Position numbers and translations under genes: made by a program. Under the pieces are notes generated by a model that did no database searches, was not told the origin of the DNA, and saw nothing but the letters and a program-made list of their open reading frames with translations. From Cupriavidus necator (GTDB lineage: Bacteria; Pseudomonadota; Gammaproteobacteria; Burkholderiales; Burkholderiaceae), in assembly GCA_022041995.1 (NCBI GenBank), contig CP074390.1, positions 1,922,001-1,986,000 on the forward strand: a stretch of DNA of 64,000 bases, read 5' to 3'. Shown here piece after piece: positions 27,611-37,396 of this stretch (positions are counted from its first letter, which is position 1; each line of letters begins with the position of its first letter).

Positions 27611-28417
27611 TCAACCAGCCCGAGCCTGCGTCGCAAGAAATGCTGCCCGGACATCCGAAGACAGGCGCATTAGCAGCGGCGCCAGCCGAGCGGCGGCTTC
27701 CGCGAACGGTACCTTCGTCGACAGGCTGACATTGAGGACGTGAATGGGATGCGATTCAAGCTGTAGCGGGGTGGAGACCGCCACGACTTCGGGTTGCCAG
27801 GAGGCGGCGCACCATCCGTGCCGCTGGACATGTGCAATGGCCTGCCGGATTTCCGCTTCAACTGTTCGCCAGTGGGCGAAGCGTGTCGAGAAGTCCGCCA
27901 TCAAGGCAGCGCGATCTGACTCGGGTGCTACGGCCAGCCAGGCGCGCCCCAGAGAAGTGAGCGCCATCGGCACACGCTGGCCCGCCACTACGCTGCGCAA
28001 GGATGCCCTGCGGCTGTAGCGGATCGATTCGAGGTAGACCATCTCGTCGCGGTCGGCCATCGCCAGGCCGACGTTCAGGTGCTCACCTTCCGCAAGCTTA
28101 CGCATGAACGGGGCCGCGACCTGCAGGACAGCGGCCCCCCCGCGCATCGCATGCGCGAGGCTAAGCACGGGAACGCCGAGGCGGTAGGCGCGCAATCCTG
28201 CGTCGTACTGCAGAAAGCCAGTCTCCACAAGGCTCTGCGTGAGACGGCTTACCGTCGAGCGGGGCAGCCCGGTCCGTTCGGCAAGTTCGCTGTTGCCCAG
28301 GATCTCCGAACCCGGCCGGAATGCCCGCAGGATCTCGATGCCGCGCTCGAGGGAGCGATTGGCCAGCAGGTTGGCCGGACGGCCGCGCGCCCGGCGACTT
28401 GCGTCTTGCGGATCCAC
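27611..28417 (-). CDS. IclR-family transcriptional regulator
   Basis: A 268-residue regulator. The N-terminal winged helix includes NSELAERTGLPRSTVSRLTQ (about 42-61), and the C-terminal GAF-like effector domain runs from about 95 with SLAHAMRGG, VGLAMADRDEMVYLES and RSVVAGQRVPMALTSLGRA. The GTG start at 28417 is chosen because a strong GGGAGGCG site lies just upstream. It is last in the minus-strand run after the ADP-forming acyl-CoA synthetase, 25 bases from it, so it is probably co-transcribed with and regulates that catabolic unit. Confidence 0.87.
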   Translation of the reverse strand: MDPQDASRRARGRPANLLANRSLERGIEILRAFRPGSEILGNSELAERTGLPRSTVSRLTQSLVETGFLQYDAGLRAYRLGVPVLSLAHAMRGGAAVLQVAAPFMRKLAEGEHLNVGLAMADRDEMVYLESIRYSRRASLRSVVAGQRVPMALTSLGRAWLAVAPESDRAALMADFSTRFAHWRTVEAEIRQAIAHVQRHGWCAASWQPEVVAVSTPLQLESHPIHVLNVSLSTKVPFAEAAARLAPLLMRLSSDVRAAFLATQARAG

Positions 28418-28442
28418 CGTGTCGCCTCCCGCGGGATTGATG

Positions 28443-30578
28443 TCATTGGCCGATCACCGCCACGCCGTCCGCCGCACGCACACCCTGGCCGGCAGGCAGC
28501 ACGAAGATGGGGTTGATCTCCGCCTCCGCCAGCCGGGTGCCCATTGCCGCAGCCATGGCCGAGAACGCCACAATAGCATCCGCGAGCGCTGCCACATCGG
28601 CTTTCGGACGTCCGCGGAACCCGTCGAGCAGCGGCCAGGTCTTGAGGTCGTGAATCATGGCCAGCGCCTCGCCGCGCGTCAGTCCGCGTGTGGGCGGGAG
28701 CAGGCGCATGGTCGTGTCCTGGAACAGCTCCGCCGTGACGCCGCCCATGCCGAGGAGGATCGCGGTGCCCAGCGCATCGCGGTGCATGCCGAGGATCAGT
28801 TCAACGCCGCCACTGACCATTTCCTGGACGAGGAAGCGTTCAGTGGCATGGCCCGTATGACGCTGCACGTCCTCGCGCATCCTTTCCAGCCGCCTGCCGA
28901 TCTCTGCTGGCGCGACGCCTACCGCCACGCCGCCCACGTCGCTCTTGTGCGTAATGGTGGACGAGAGGAGCTTCAGGACAACCTGTCCGCCCATTTCCCG
29001 GGCGGCCGCTTCTGCCTGGACAGCGTCGGCCACCTCTTGCTCGCGGACGCCCGGCACGCCGAAATACGCGAAGAGCTGCTTCGCTGCCGCCTCGTCCATC
29101 GGACCCGATGGCAGCTCCAAGGCGTCCATGAATTTGGCTTCTGGCGTGGGAGCATCGTCGTCCCGCGCCAGAGGCTTGGCCGACAGCATGGCGCCGAACG
29201 CCACCGCGCAGCTTTCGGGCGCGCTGAACGCGGGCACGCCGCGCCGGTTCAACACGGCCGCGGCCTCCGGTGCATGGGGACTGACATAGGCCAGCACGGG
29301 CTTGTCGCTCTCCGGCAGGCAGTCGGTAATGGCATCAGCCATCAGGTGTGGCAAGGCGAGTCCGGACGAGCCTACGATGACGGCTACTGCATCGTAGGCG
29401 GGACTGGCCAGCAGTGTGCGGATTGCGCTGCGCAGCAGGTCTGGCTGCAGGCCGGCGAGCGTCACGTCGATGGGATTGCGGTCCAGCGCCGCGTGGTCGC
29501 CTTTCTGCAAGGCGCGCAACTGTTGCGCGGTGGAAGCGTCTGGCGGTGGCGTTTCGAAGCCGGAGACACCGAGGCTGTCGGACACCAGCGTGCCGGCTCC
29601 GCCGGTAGAAGTGAGCACGGCAATCCGCCTGCCGTTCAACCTGCGGCCGGTCGCCAGCGCGGCGGGGATGTCGATCAGGTCCGAGAAGGTTTGTGCGCGG
29701 ATGACGCCGACCTGCGCGAACAAGGCGTCGTACATACGGTCGGCGCCCGCCATGGCGCCCGTATGCGAGACGGCGGCCCGGGCGCCGGCTTCGGAGCGGC
29801 CGATCTTGAATGCGACGACCGGCTTTCCGGCCCTCGCCGCTTTCAGTGCCGCGGCACGGAATTTGTCGGGATGCCGCACGCTTTCCACGTACAGCGCGAT
29901 GACGTGGGTGGCGGGATCATCGGCCAGGTAGTCGATGAAATCCGCCAGATCGAGATCTGCCTCGTTGCTGGTGGAGACCAGCTTGGACAAGCCTACGCCC
30001 CGTGCCGCGGCGCGCGACAGCACCGCGCCCAGGATGCCGCCGCTTTGCGACACCACGCCGATGCCGCCGGCCGGAAACTGCTCCATCTCCAGCGCGCCGC
30101 TCGCCGACAGCGGGATGCTGTCGGTTACGTTGACCAGCCCGATCGTGTTCGGCCCGAGCAGACGCATGCTGCCGGCGGCCTCGACCAGTTCGGCCTGCCG
30201 GCGCGCGCCTTCCGCGCCAGTCTCCGTATAGCCGCTTGCCAGCACGATAGCCGCCCCGGTGCCCCGGGCCGCCAGTTCGCGTACCGCGTGATGCGCACGC
30301 TCGGCGCCGAGCAGGACGATGCCAACGTCGGGGACTTCGGGAAGTGAGCCGATATCGGGATAGCAACGGATGCCGGCAATTGCCTCTACCCTGGGATTGA
30401 CTGGATAAATCGTGCCGGCATAGCCATGGCGCATCAGGTACGAGACAGGCCGGCCGGAGGTCTTTGCCGGGTCGGCCGACGCGCCGATCACCGCGACGCT
30501 GCGCGGCGTGAACAGGCGCGAGATCGCGTCGGCATCCGGGCGCGAGGGCGTCGGCGAAAACTGGTGTGATGTCGTCAT
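28443..30578 (-). CDS. ADP-forming acyl-CoA synthetase (acetate-CoA ligase family)
   Basis: A 711-residue fused NDP-forming acyl-CoA synthetase. In order: CoA-binding domain with SVAVIGAS (27-34), succinyl-CoA-ligase-like domain with GVVSQSGGILGA (174-185) and the phosphorylated-His candidate His262 in VSHTGAMAGAD, then a C-terminal ATP-grasp domain (about 480-700) with QVVLKLLSS and HKSDVGGV. It would activate a carboxylic acid to its CoA ester using ATP. A hydratase gene lies six bases upstream and a solute-binding protein before that, suggesting uptake, activation and beta-oxidation of one acid; the acid is not identifiable. Confidence 0.87.
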   Translation of the reverse strand: MTTSHQFSPTPSRPDADAISRLFTPRSVAVIGASADPAKTSGRPVSYLMRHGYAGTIYPVNPRVEAIAGIRCYPDIGSLPEVPDVGIVLLGAERAHHAVRELAARGTGAAIVLASGYTETGAEGARRQAELVEAAGSMRLLGPNTIGLVNVTDSIPLSASGALEMEQFPAGGIGVVSQSGGILGAVLSRAAARGVGLSKLVSTSNEADLDLADFIDYLADDPATHVIALYVESVRHPDKFRAAALKAARAGKPVVAFKIGRSEAGARAAVSHTGAMAGADRMYDALFAQVGVIRAQTFSDLIDIPAALATGRRLNGRRIAVLTSTGGAGTLVSDSLGVSGFETPPPDASTAQQLRALQKGDHAALDRNPIDVTLAGLQPDLLRSAIRTLLASPAYDAVAVIVGSSGLALPHLMADAITDCLPESDKPVLAYVSPHAPEAAAVLNRRGVPAFSAPESCAVAFGAMLSAKPLARDDDAPTPEAKFMDALELPSGPMDEAAAKQLFAYFGVPGVREQEVADAVQAEAAAREMGGQVVLKLLSSTITHKSDVGGVAVGVAPAEIGRRLERMREDVQRHTGHATERFLVQEMVSGGVELILGMHRDALGTAILLGMGGVTAELFQDTTMRLLPPTRGLTRGEALAMIHDLKTWPLLDGFRGRPKADVAALADAIVAFSAMAAAMGTRLAEAEINPIFVLPAGQGVRAADGVAVIGQ

Positions 30579-30584
30579 GATGTC

Positions 30585-31397
30585 TTAGCCCTTTGCCGCA
30601 GCGGTCTGAGTGGCGGTCCTGGCAAGGAAGGCGAGCACGGCTTCGCGGTGCTCGGCGCTGGTGTAGCAGATGCCTTGCGCCTGGCTGCCCTGCGCGAACA
30701 CCTGTTCCGCGGTGAGCTCGAAGGTCTGATTCAGGATCGTCTTGCCGAGCGCCAGCGCCGTGGCCGAGCCTTGCGACAACTCGGCCGCCCAGGCGACCGC
30801 TTCGGACACCAGCGCTTGCGGCGACGTGCTCAGCCGGTCCGCGATGCCCAGGGCCAGCGCTTCTTCGGCCTCCACCTTGCGGCCGCTGAAGATCAGCCCC
30901 TTGGCGATGGACAGCCCGGTGCGGCGCGGCAGGAAGTACATGCCGCCGCCATCCGGAATCAGTCCGCGATGGATGTAGGACCAGGCAAAGCTGGCCGATG
31001 CGGAGGCAATCACGAAGTCACAGGCCATGGCCATGTCGGCGCCGAGTCCGTTGGCGCTGCCATTGACCGCGGCGATGACCGGCTTGGGCATGTCGTGCAG
31101 CAGCGCCACCGAATGGTGCACGCGCTGCTGGCGCGTCCAGCCGTTGAAGCCGACTTCGCCGGCCGGCGCGTCCATGCGCCGCTGCATGCCTGCGACGTCC
31201 CCGCCGGCGCAGAAGCCCTTGCCGTTGCCGGTCAGCACCAGCGCGCGGATTTCGCGGCTGGCGGCGATGGACTCGAGCGCACGGATGAGTTCGGTGCGCA
31301 TGTCGTCGCTGATAGCGTTGCGCTTTTCGGGACGGTTCAGCGTCAGGACTGCGACGCCTTCCCGGGCTTCGAGATGGATCAGTTGGTATTCGCTCAT
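30585..31397 (-). CDS. enoyl-CoA hydratase/isomerase family protein
   Basis: A 270-residue crotonase-family protein. GKGFCAGGDVAGM (59-71) and NGSANGLGADMAMACD form the oxyanion hole. The region SYIHRGLIPDGGGMYFLPR resembles PaaG-like members, with Asp in PDGGG and no Glu at the first catalytic position, so isomerase or hydrolase activity is as likely as hydration. It lies between the Bug protein and the acyl-CoA synthetase on the minus strand, six bases from the latter. Confidence 0.85.
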   Translation of the reverse strand: MSEYQLIHLEAREGVAVLTLNRPEKRNAISDDMRTELIRALESIAASREIRALVLTGNGKGFCAGGDVAGMQRRMDAPAGEVGFNGWTRQQRVHHSVALLHDMPKPVIAAVNGSANGLGADMAMACDFVIASASASFAWSYIHRGLIPDGGGMYFLPRRTGLSIAKGLIFSGRKVEAEEALALGIADRLSTSPQALVSEAVAWAAELSQGSATALALGKTILNQTFELTAEQVFAQGSQAQGICYTSAEHREAVLAFLARTATQTAAAKG

Positions 31398-31428
31398 GAT
31401 GGTTGCCTGGATGATGTTCGGGAAGCTG

Positions 31429-32427
31429 TCAGTTGAGGGTGATGTGGGCGTCCTTGACGACCTTGCTCCAGCGCGCCCGTTCTCCGAGCACGTAGCGGCC
31501 CAGATCTTCCGGCGTCCCGGGCGAGACGATCAGACCCTCTGACGCTACGCGTTTGCGGAATGCGTCAGCCGTCACCGCCTTTCTTGCCGCGGCGTTCAAG
31601 CGGGCGATCACGGGCGCGGGCGTGCCGGCTGGCACGAAGAGCCCGTACCAGCTCTCCGCGACGTATTCCGGCACGCCGGCCTCGGCGATGGTCGGCACCT
31701 TCGCCAGGTCGACGCTGGTGGAGCGTTGAGACGTGGTTACCCCCAGCGCGCGCAGCTTGCCCGATTCGAGCAGGTTGCCCACAGCCGAAGCCGTCGCAAA
31801 CATCATGTCGACCTGCCCGCCTAGCAGGTCTGTGATGGCGGGACCGGCGCCTTTATAGGGGATGTGGTTGAGGTCGACCCTGGCCAGGCTTTTGAACAGC
31901 TCGCCCGCCAGATGCGCGGACGTGCCCGGACCTTGCGATGCGAACGAGAGTTGCCCCGGCTTTGCACGGGCGGCATTGATGATGTCCTGCACCGACTTGT
32001 ACGGGCTGTCGGCCCGCACCACGAGCACATTGGGCGAGCGGCCAATCAGCATGACCGGCGCGAATGCCTTGTCGGTCTGGTAGGGTAGCTTCGGCTGCAG
32101 GCTCGGATTGACGGCATGGGCGAACGTCGCCATCACCAGCGTGTAGCCGTCTGGCGGTGCCTTGGCGACGTTATCTGTGCCGATGATGGTTCCGCCGCCG
32201 GGTCGGTTGTCGATGACCACAGGTTGCCCGAGGTCCTGGCCCATCGCGACGCCCATGGCGCGCGAAATCAGGTCGGTGCCGCCGCCCGGGGAGAACGGCA
32301 CGACGATGCGAATGGGCTTGTCGGGATAGGCGGCCTGCGCCGGCGGTGCTGCGATGGCCGCCAGCAGTGCGAGGGGCGCAAAGAGCGCCATCAGCCTGCG
32401 GGCGGCACGTAGTGGGAAGCTTGCCAA
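31429..32427 (-). CDS. Bug/TctC-family periplasmic solute-binding protein
   Basis: A 332-residue tripartite-tricarboxylate-transporter-type binding protein. A signal peptide (about 1-32, ending AQA) is followed by YPDKPIRIVVPFSPGGGTD, NRPGGGTIIG and the usual PYKGAGPAITDLLGGQVDMMF. The start is TTG at 32427, supported by an AGGAG box seven bases upstream and by the complete signal peptide; there is no good ATG. It probably captures the organic acid used by the downstream hydratase and acyl-CoA synthetase. No TctA/TctB membrane genes are present, as is common for Bug proteins. Confidence 0.88.
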   Translation of the reverse strand: MASFPLRAARRLMALFAPLALLAAIAAPPAQAAYPDKPIRIVVPFSPGGGTDLISRAMGVAMGQDLGQPVVIDNRPGGGTIIGTDNVAKAPPDGYTLVMATFAHAVNPSLQPKLPYQTDKAFAPVMLIGRSPNVLVVRADSPYKSVQDIINAARAKPGQLSFASQGPGTSAHLAGELFKSLARVDLNHIPYKGAGPAITDLLGGQVDMMFATASAVGNLLESGKLRALGVTTSQRSTSVDLAKVPTIAEAGVPEYVAESWYGLFVPAGTPAPVIARLNAAARKAVTADAFRKRVASEGLIVSPGTPEDLGRYVLGERARWSKVVKDAHITLN

Positions 32428-32579
32428 GGTAGTCTCCTGTCGTCTGCATCGCCGGCGGTAATGTGCCGGCTGCAGAAACAGGTTAAGCGTGGAACGTCAA
32501 AAGGTCAGCGGTCCAATTCCATTCTATGGAATTGGACGCTGGTGGTAATGCGTGCCGGCGATTTTTTGCCGGGAAATGA

Positions 32580-32772
32580 GAGGAATGGTCCAGCGCACTG
32601 GAGTCCGTGCGCGCGCTGCTCAATGCCTGCTCTGCCACCCTGATCCTGCGGCCGCCCACGCTGGACCGCCCCGGCTCGATGTTCAACATGCCGCCGCGCG
32701 ACAGCTATGGGCGCAGGGGCATCACGTACAACAGCCACTACCATTCGCTCGACCCGTTCGTCGACATCCCGC
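32580..32772 (+). pseudogene. fragment of a LuxR-type regulator N-terminal domain
   Basis: One frame reads LESVRALLNACSATLILRPP, then GSMFNMPP and NSHYHSLDPFVDIPP. This pattern resembles the N-terminal sensor domain of LuxR-type regulators in Burkholderiaceae. There is a stop just upstream at 32577 and no HTH domain; sequence of another gene follows at once. It appears to be the left side of a deletion junction. The resemblance is from memory of the family and needs a search. Confidence 0.4.
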
Positions 32773-32773
32773 C

Positions 32774-33486
32774 GAGGGCGGCTGGCAGCACTTCTTCTTG
32801 CCGGTGCGGCCGGCTTTGCCCATGCGGCTGGGATACCGCGGCCATGCAGGGGCCGCTGGCCTTCGCGGTCTCGCATTATCCGGACGGCGATACCGCAACA
32901 CGCCTTTATGACGAGCTCGAATACCAGCGTGCCGTGCAGGCCTACATCTGGGCCCAGCCGCTGGTCGGTCTCGGTGCCATGGCCGAAGGCGCACGCTGCA
33001 TCGGCATCCGGCCGATGGGGCTGTTTGTGTTCGACGAGCTGGAACAGGTCAACCAGCGTCTGCAGGCGGGCAACGACGACGTCGTCTATTCGTTCAGCTA
33101 TGCCAACCTGCGCGACAGCGGCCCGCTGGTGGTGGAAATCCCCGCGGGCAATCAGTACGGCGTGATCCCGGATGCGTGGCAGCGGCCGGTGGAGGATGTC
33201 GGCCGGATCGGTCCGGATGCGGGCCATGGCGGCAGGTACTTGCTGGTGCCACCGGCTTCGTGCAGGCGGAGCAGCGGCGCCCGTCGCTGTCATCGCTCAA
33301 GGACCTGAAGCCGACGGCTCGGTCGATGTGTACTTCGGGCCCAGCGCACCGGCGGGCCTGGCGTCGAACTGGATCCAGACCGTGCCAGGGCGAGGCTTCT
33401 TCCTGCTGTGGCGCCTGTACGCAGCGACCGAGGCGCCGTATGCGGGCAAATGGCGCATCGGCGATGTTACCCGGGCAGAACCGTAG
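32774..33486 (+). pseudogene. decayed DUF1254/DUF1214 exported protein
   Basis: Pieces of one protein are spread over three frames. A signal-peptide-like LAALLLAGAAGFAHAAG is followed after a lost base (32832) by YDELEYQRAVQAYIWAQPLV and VVYSFSYANLRDSGPLVVE, DAWQRPVEDVG and GGRYLLVPP. A second lost base (33254) leads to GFVQAEQRRPSLSSLKDLKP, and a third (33313) to DGSVDVYFGPSAPAG and NWIQTVPGRGFF with a natural stop. Intact family members are about 450 residues; here roughly 200 central residues are missing, so it is a pseudogene even if the lost bases were sequence errors. The start codon is also gone. Confidence 0.72.
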
Positions 33487-33621
33487 CGGCGTCCGGCTGC
33501 GCCTAGGGTCGCGGGCCCGGCATAGTCCGGGCAGACGATGCCCGCGGCACATCGGCATGGGAACAATGCAGGCCGGCAAGCTCATGCCGCCGCACCGGCC
33601 AACGCATACCTCAGGACGCTT

Positions 33622-35918
33622 ATGCAGCTTTCCCGCAAATTCCTCGCCACATGCCTGGCGCTTGGCACCACGCCCGCATTTGCGCAACCCGGGCCGATGG
33701 TTGCGCCCGCGGCTCCCACAGCAGCCAAGCCGGCCTACCAGGTCAAGGCCCGGCGGGCGCGCCTAATGTGGTGATCGTGCTGCTCGACGACGTCGGCTTC
33801 GGCGCGGCCTCCACCTTCGGCGGGCCGGTCCAGACGCCGGTGCTGGAATCGCTGGCGCACGAGGGCCTGCGCTACAACAACTTCCATACCACGGCGATCT
33901 GCTCGCCCACTCGCTCGGCCTTGCTGACTGGCCGCAATGCGCATGCCACCGGCATCGGCGCGGTGGCGAACGTGCCCGACGAACGCCCGGGCTACAGCGG
34001 ATTCCATACGAAGGACACTGCCACCATTGCCGAGGTGCTGCGCCAGAACGGCTACAGCACGGCGGCATTCGGCAAGTGGCACCAGACGCCGGATTGGGAG
34101 CTGTCGCCAAGCGGCCCCTTCGACCGCTGGCCGACCGGGGAGGGGTTTGAGCGCTTCTATGGTTTCCATGGCGGCGAAACGGACCAGTTCGATCCTTCGC
34201 TCTACGAAGGCACCGCGCCGGTCATGCGGCCGCCAGGGCGCGACTACCACCTCACCGCGGACCTGGCCGACAAGGCCATCGACTGGCTGCGCGTGCAACA
34301 CGCGGTCACGCCGGACAAGCCGGTGTTCCTCTACTTCGCGCCCGGTGCCGCGCATGCGCCGCTGCAGGCGCCGAAAGCCTGGATCGAAAAATACCGCGGC
34401 AAGTTCGACCAGGGCTGGGACAAGCTGCGTGAGGAAATCTTCGCGCGCCAGAAGGCATTGGGCGTGATCCCGGCCAATACGCAGTTGACCGCGCGCATGC
34501 CGGACCTGCCGGCGTGGGATACGCTGTCGCCGGACCAGAAGCGTGTCGCGTCGCGGCTGATGGAGGTCTACGCGGGCTTCCTGGCGCACACCGATGCGCA
34601 GGTCGGCCAACTGGTGGAAGCGCTGAAGGCGAGCGGCCAGTTCGACAATACGATGTTCGTCTACATCGTTGGCGACAACGGTGCCAGTGCCGAAGGCGGC
34701 CTGTCCGGCAGCGCCAGCTACTTTGCCCCGGTGCAGGGGCTGCCCGAAACCGACGCCATCCGGCTGGCGCAGCTTGACGCGCTCGGCGGGCCCGGCACCT
34801 ATGCGCACTATCCGGCCGGCTGGGCCTGGGCGCTGGATACGCCGTTCAAGTGGACCAAGGCCGTAGCGTCCCATCTCGGCGGCACGCGCAACCCGATGGT
34901 GGTGACCTGGCCGAAGCGCATCGCCGAGCGTGGCGCGCTGCGCAGCCAGTTCGGCCATGTCAACGACATCGCGCCGACCATCCTGGAGGCGGCCCATATC
35001 CAGGCGCCGTCCGTGGTCAACGGTATTCCGCAGAAGCCCATGGACGGCGTGAGCCTGCTCTACAGCTTTGCCGATGGCAAGGCCCCGGCACGCCATGCCA
35101 CCCAGTACTTCGAGGTATTCGGGCATCGCGCCATCTACCAGGATGGCTGGATGGCATCGGCCATCCACAGCCGGCGGCCGTGGACCGTGATCGACTATGG
35201 CCAGAAGCCGTTCGACGGCGACCAGTGGGAGCTCTATGACCTGACCACGGATTTCTCGCAAGCCAATGACCTGGCGCAGCGCGAGCCGGCGCGGCTGGAG
35301 AGAATGAAGCAGCTGTTCCTGCGCGAGGCGGAGCGCAACCAGGTGCTGCCGCTGCGCAATATGTCGCCGGCCGATGCCAGGAAGCTGCCGTCATTGTCCG
35401 CGGGGCGCAGCAGCGTGACATACGGACAAGGCGTGGTGGGCGTGCCGGAGTCAGCCTTGCCGAAGACCTACAACCGGTCCTGGAGCGTGTCGGCCACGGT
35501 CGACGCGGGCGAGCGCGCGCGTGGCGTGATCGCGGCGCTCGGCGGCCACAGCGCGGGGTGGTCGCTCTACCTGGATGGCGAGGGTCACCCGGTGTTCATG
35601 TACCGCCTGTTCGACCTGAAGACGGTGACGTTGCGAGGGCCGGCGCCGCTGTCAGCCGGACGCCACGAGCTTCGCTTCGATTTCAACTATGACGGCGGCG
35701 GCTACGGCAAGGGCGCAGACGTGGCGCTGCTCGTGGATGGCATGCCGGCAGGCAGCGACCGCTTGCCGGCGAGCCCGCCCGGCTTCTACACCATTGACGA
35801 GACCTTCGATGTCGGCATCGATCATGGCTCGGCGGCGGGAACGTATCCCGCGGACGCGCCGCTCGGCTATGCCTTCGGCGGCGGTCGCATCGACAAGGTT
35901 TCGATGGATCTGCGCTAG
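33622..35918 (+). pseudogene. arylsulfatase (Cys-type), interrupted by a -1 frameshift after the signal peptide
   Basis: The start codon at 33622 opens a clear signal peptide (RKFLATCLALGTTPAFAQ) that runs to a stop at 33774. The sulfatase domain begins in another frame. The two join at 33747: restoring one base gives QVKGPAGAPNVVIVLLDDVG and a continuous protein of about 765 residues. The sulfatase core has the metal site LLDDVGFG and the formylglycine motif CSPTR (Cys94 and Arg98 in the restored numbering), then GKWH and GDNG. The C-terminal domain is large (about 180 residues). A maturase lies next door. If the frameshift is real, export is lost; if not, this is a periplasmic arylsulfatase. 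Confidence 0.82.
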
Positions 35919-35968
35919 CAGCGATGGTCGCTTGTGCCCCCGTCCGGTGAACGGCGGGGGCGATGCGA

Positions 35969-37249
35969 CTACCGTGCGCCGCCTGCGCGCAAAACGACAG
36001 CACGCATGATGTCGCTGGCCGGCCGGCCACCCCGGATCAGGTCGGACAGGGCGCGCAGATACGGCGCCACGTGGCTGAAGAACCCGTAATAGCCTTCACA
36101 CAGATAGTTGAGCCCGGCCTCGCCGTCCCGCGTCGCGGTGAAGCGGTGCTTCGGGCAGCCGCCCCAGCAGCCCTTGAGCATCTTGCAAGTGCGGCATTGT
36201 GCCGGCAGCGAGCGGAGCTTGTCCTGGCCGAATGCATGCTGCGCCGCCGACTCTACCATGTCCGCCAGCGACGCCGCCGAGAGATTGCCCAGCCGGTGCG
36301 CCGGGTAGACGTAGTGGTCGCAGGCATAGACGTCGCCGTTATGCTCCACCACCACGGCGCGGCCACAGGTCGGCTGGTGATGGCAGGCAGCGCCAGGCTC
36401 GCCCATGTAGTTGGCGAGCGCCCATTCGAAGTTCATGACGTGGACGGTGCCGACATCGCGCCGCACCCAGGCGTCAAAAATCGCATTGAGAAAGTTGCCG
36501 TAATCGGCAGGCAGAACCGACCATTCAGTCAGGCTTGCAGCCGCGCCCGGCAATGCCGGCGCCAGCACCTTGCCGCCCGGGGCATGCAGGGTGAGGCCAA
36601 TGGCGCTGTCGGCCGCGGCGGGCAGGCGTTCCACCACGGGGATGAACTGGATGTGGCGCACGCCATGGGTCCGCATGAATTCATAGACCAGCAGCGGCTC
36701 GCGTGCGCTGCGCCGGTTGACACAGGCCAGCACGTTGAAGCGGACGCCATGCGCCTGGAGTTTCCCGAGCGCACGCAGCACCAGCGCATGGCTCGGCTGG
36801 CCGCCCGCAGTGACACGATAGGCGTCGTGGATATCCGCCGGGCCGTCCAGCGACAGGCCGATCAGGAAGTCGTGCCTGGCGAAGAAAGCGCACCATGCAT
36901 CGTCCAGTAGCAGGCCGTTGGTCTGGAAGCTGTTGGTGATGGTTCGGCCGGCACCGAAACGCTGCTGTAGTTCGACCGCGCGGCGATAGAAGTCCAGGCC
37001 GAGCAAGGTGGGCTCGCCGCCCTGCCAGGTGAAGGCGACCTCCGACCCGGGTAGGTGCGACGCAATGTAGTCGCGCACATACGCAGCCAGCACATCGTCC
37101 TGCATCCGGCGCTTGCGTTCGCCGGGGTACAGGGATGCTTTTTCGAGGTAGAAGCAATACGCGCAGTCCAGGTTGCAGTCCGATCCACTGGGCTTTGCCA
37201 TCGCGTGAAAAGGCCGGGGCGCGGGGGTAACGGATGAAGTGGTGTCCAT
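35969..37249 (-). CDS. anaerobic-type sulfatase maturase (radical SAM/SPASM)
   Basis: A 426-residue radical SAM protein. The radical cluster ligands are Cys25, Cys29 and Cys32 (CNLDCAYC), followed by WQGGEPTLLGLDFY, TNGLLLDD and GLSLDGP. The C-terminal SPASM region carries multiple cysteines, including ACHHQPTCGR, YACDHYVYP and CRTCKMLKGCWGGCPKHR. This arrangement is that of anSME enzymes, which oxidise the active-site Cys or Ser of sulfatases to formylglycine in the cytosol. It is convergent with the arylsulfatase, 50 bases apart, its obvious client. Confidence 0.9.
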   Translation of the reverse strand: MDTTSSVTPAPRPFHAMAKPSGSDCNLDCAYCFYLEKASLYPGERKRRMQDDVLAAYVRDYIASHLPGSEVAFTWQGGEPTLLGLDFYRRAVELQQRFGAGRTITNSFQTNGLLLDDAWCAFFARHDFLIGLSLDGPADIHDAYRVTAGGQPSHALVLRALGKLQAHGVRFNVLACVNRRSAREPLLVYEFMRTHGVRHIQFIPVVERLPAAADSAIGLTLHAPGGKVLAPALPGAAASLTEWSVLPADYGNFLNAIFDAWVRRDVGTVHVMNFEWALANYMGEPGAACHHQPTCGRAVVVEHNGDVYACDHYVYPAHRLGNLSAASLADMVESAAQHAFGQDKLRSLPAQCRTCKMLKGCWGGCPKHRFTATRDGEAGLNYLCEGYYGFFSHVAPYLRALSDLIRGGRPASDIMRAVVLRAGGAR

Positions 37250-37312
37250 GGCGCTTGGTCACGCCGGCGCCAGCGGTCACGATGACGCGGACCGGCGGTG
37301 TGGGGCATCAGC

Positions 37313-37340
37313 AAAAAAGCCCTTGCCGTGCGGCAAGGGC
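37313..37340 (-). terminator. intrinsic terminator of the DUF1329 gene
   Basis: On the minus strand a perfect nine-base stem (GCCCTTGCC with GGCAAGGGC, four-base loop, 37319-37340) is followed directly by six Ts. It lies 56 bases past the stop of the DUF1329 gene and ahead of the maturase start, so it separates the two. Confidence 0.85.
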
Positions 37341-37396
37341 GGGTGCGGGAAGAACGGCCGGGCGAAGGGTGCTCCCGGCCCGGCAGTGCGCTGCGA

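Noticed and set aside
33742..33774. Programmed -1 ribosomal frameshifting to join signal peptide and sulfatase domain
   Set aside because: There is no classic slippery heptamer or downstream pseudoknot, and similar one-base losses occur in clearly decayed DNA nearby; loss of a base is simpler.
33735..35261. A 508-residue minus-strand frame opposite the arylsulfatase
   Set aside because: Shadow frame; the plus strand holds an unmistakable sulfatase.
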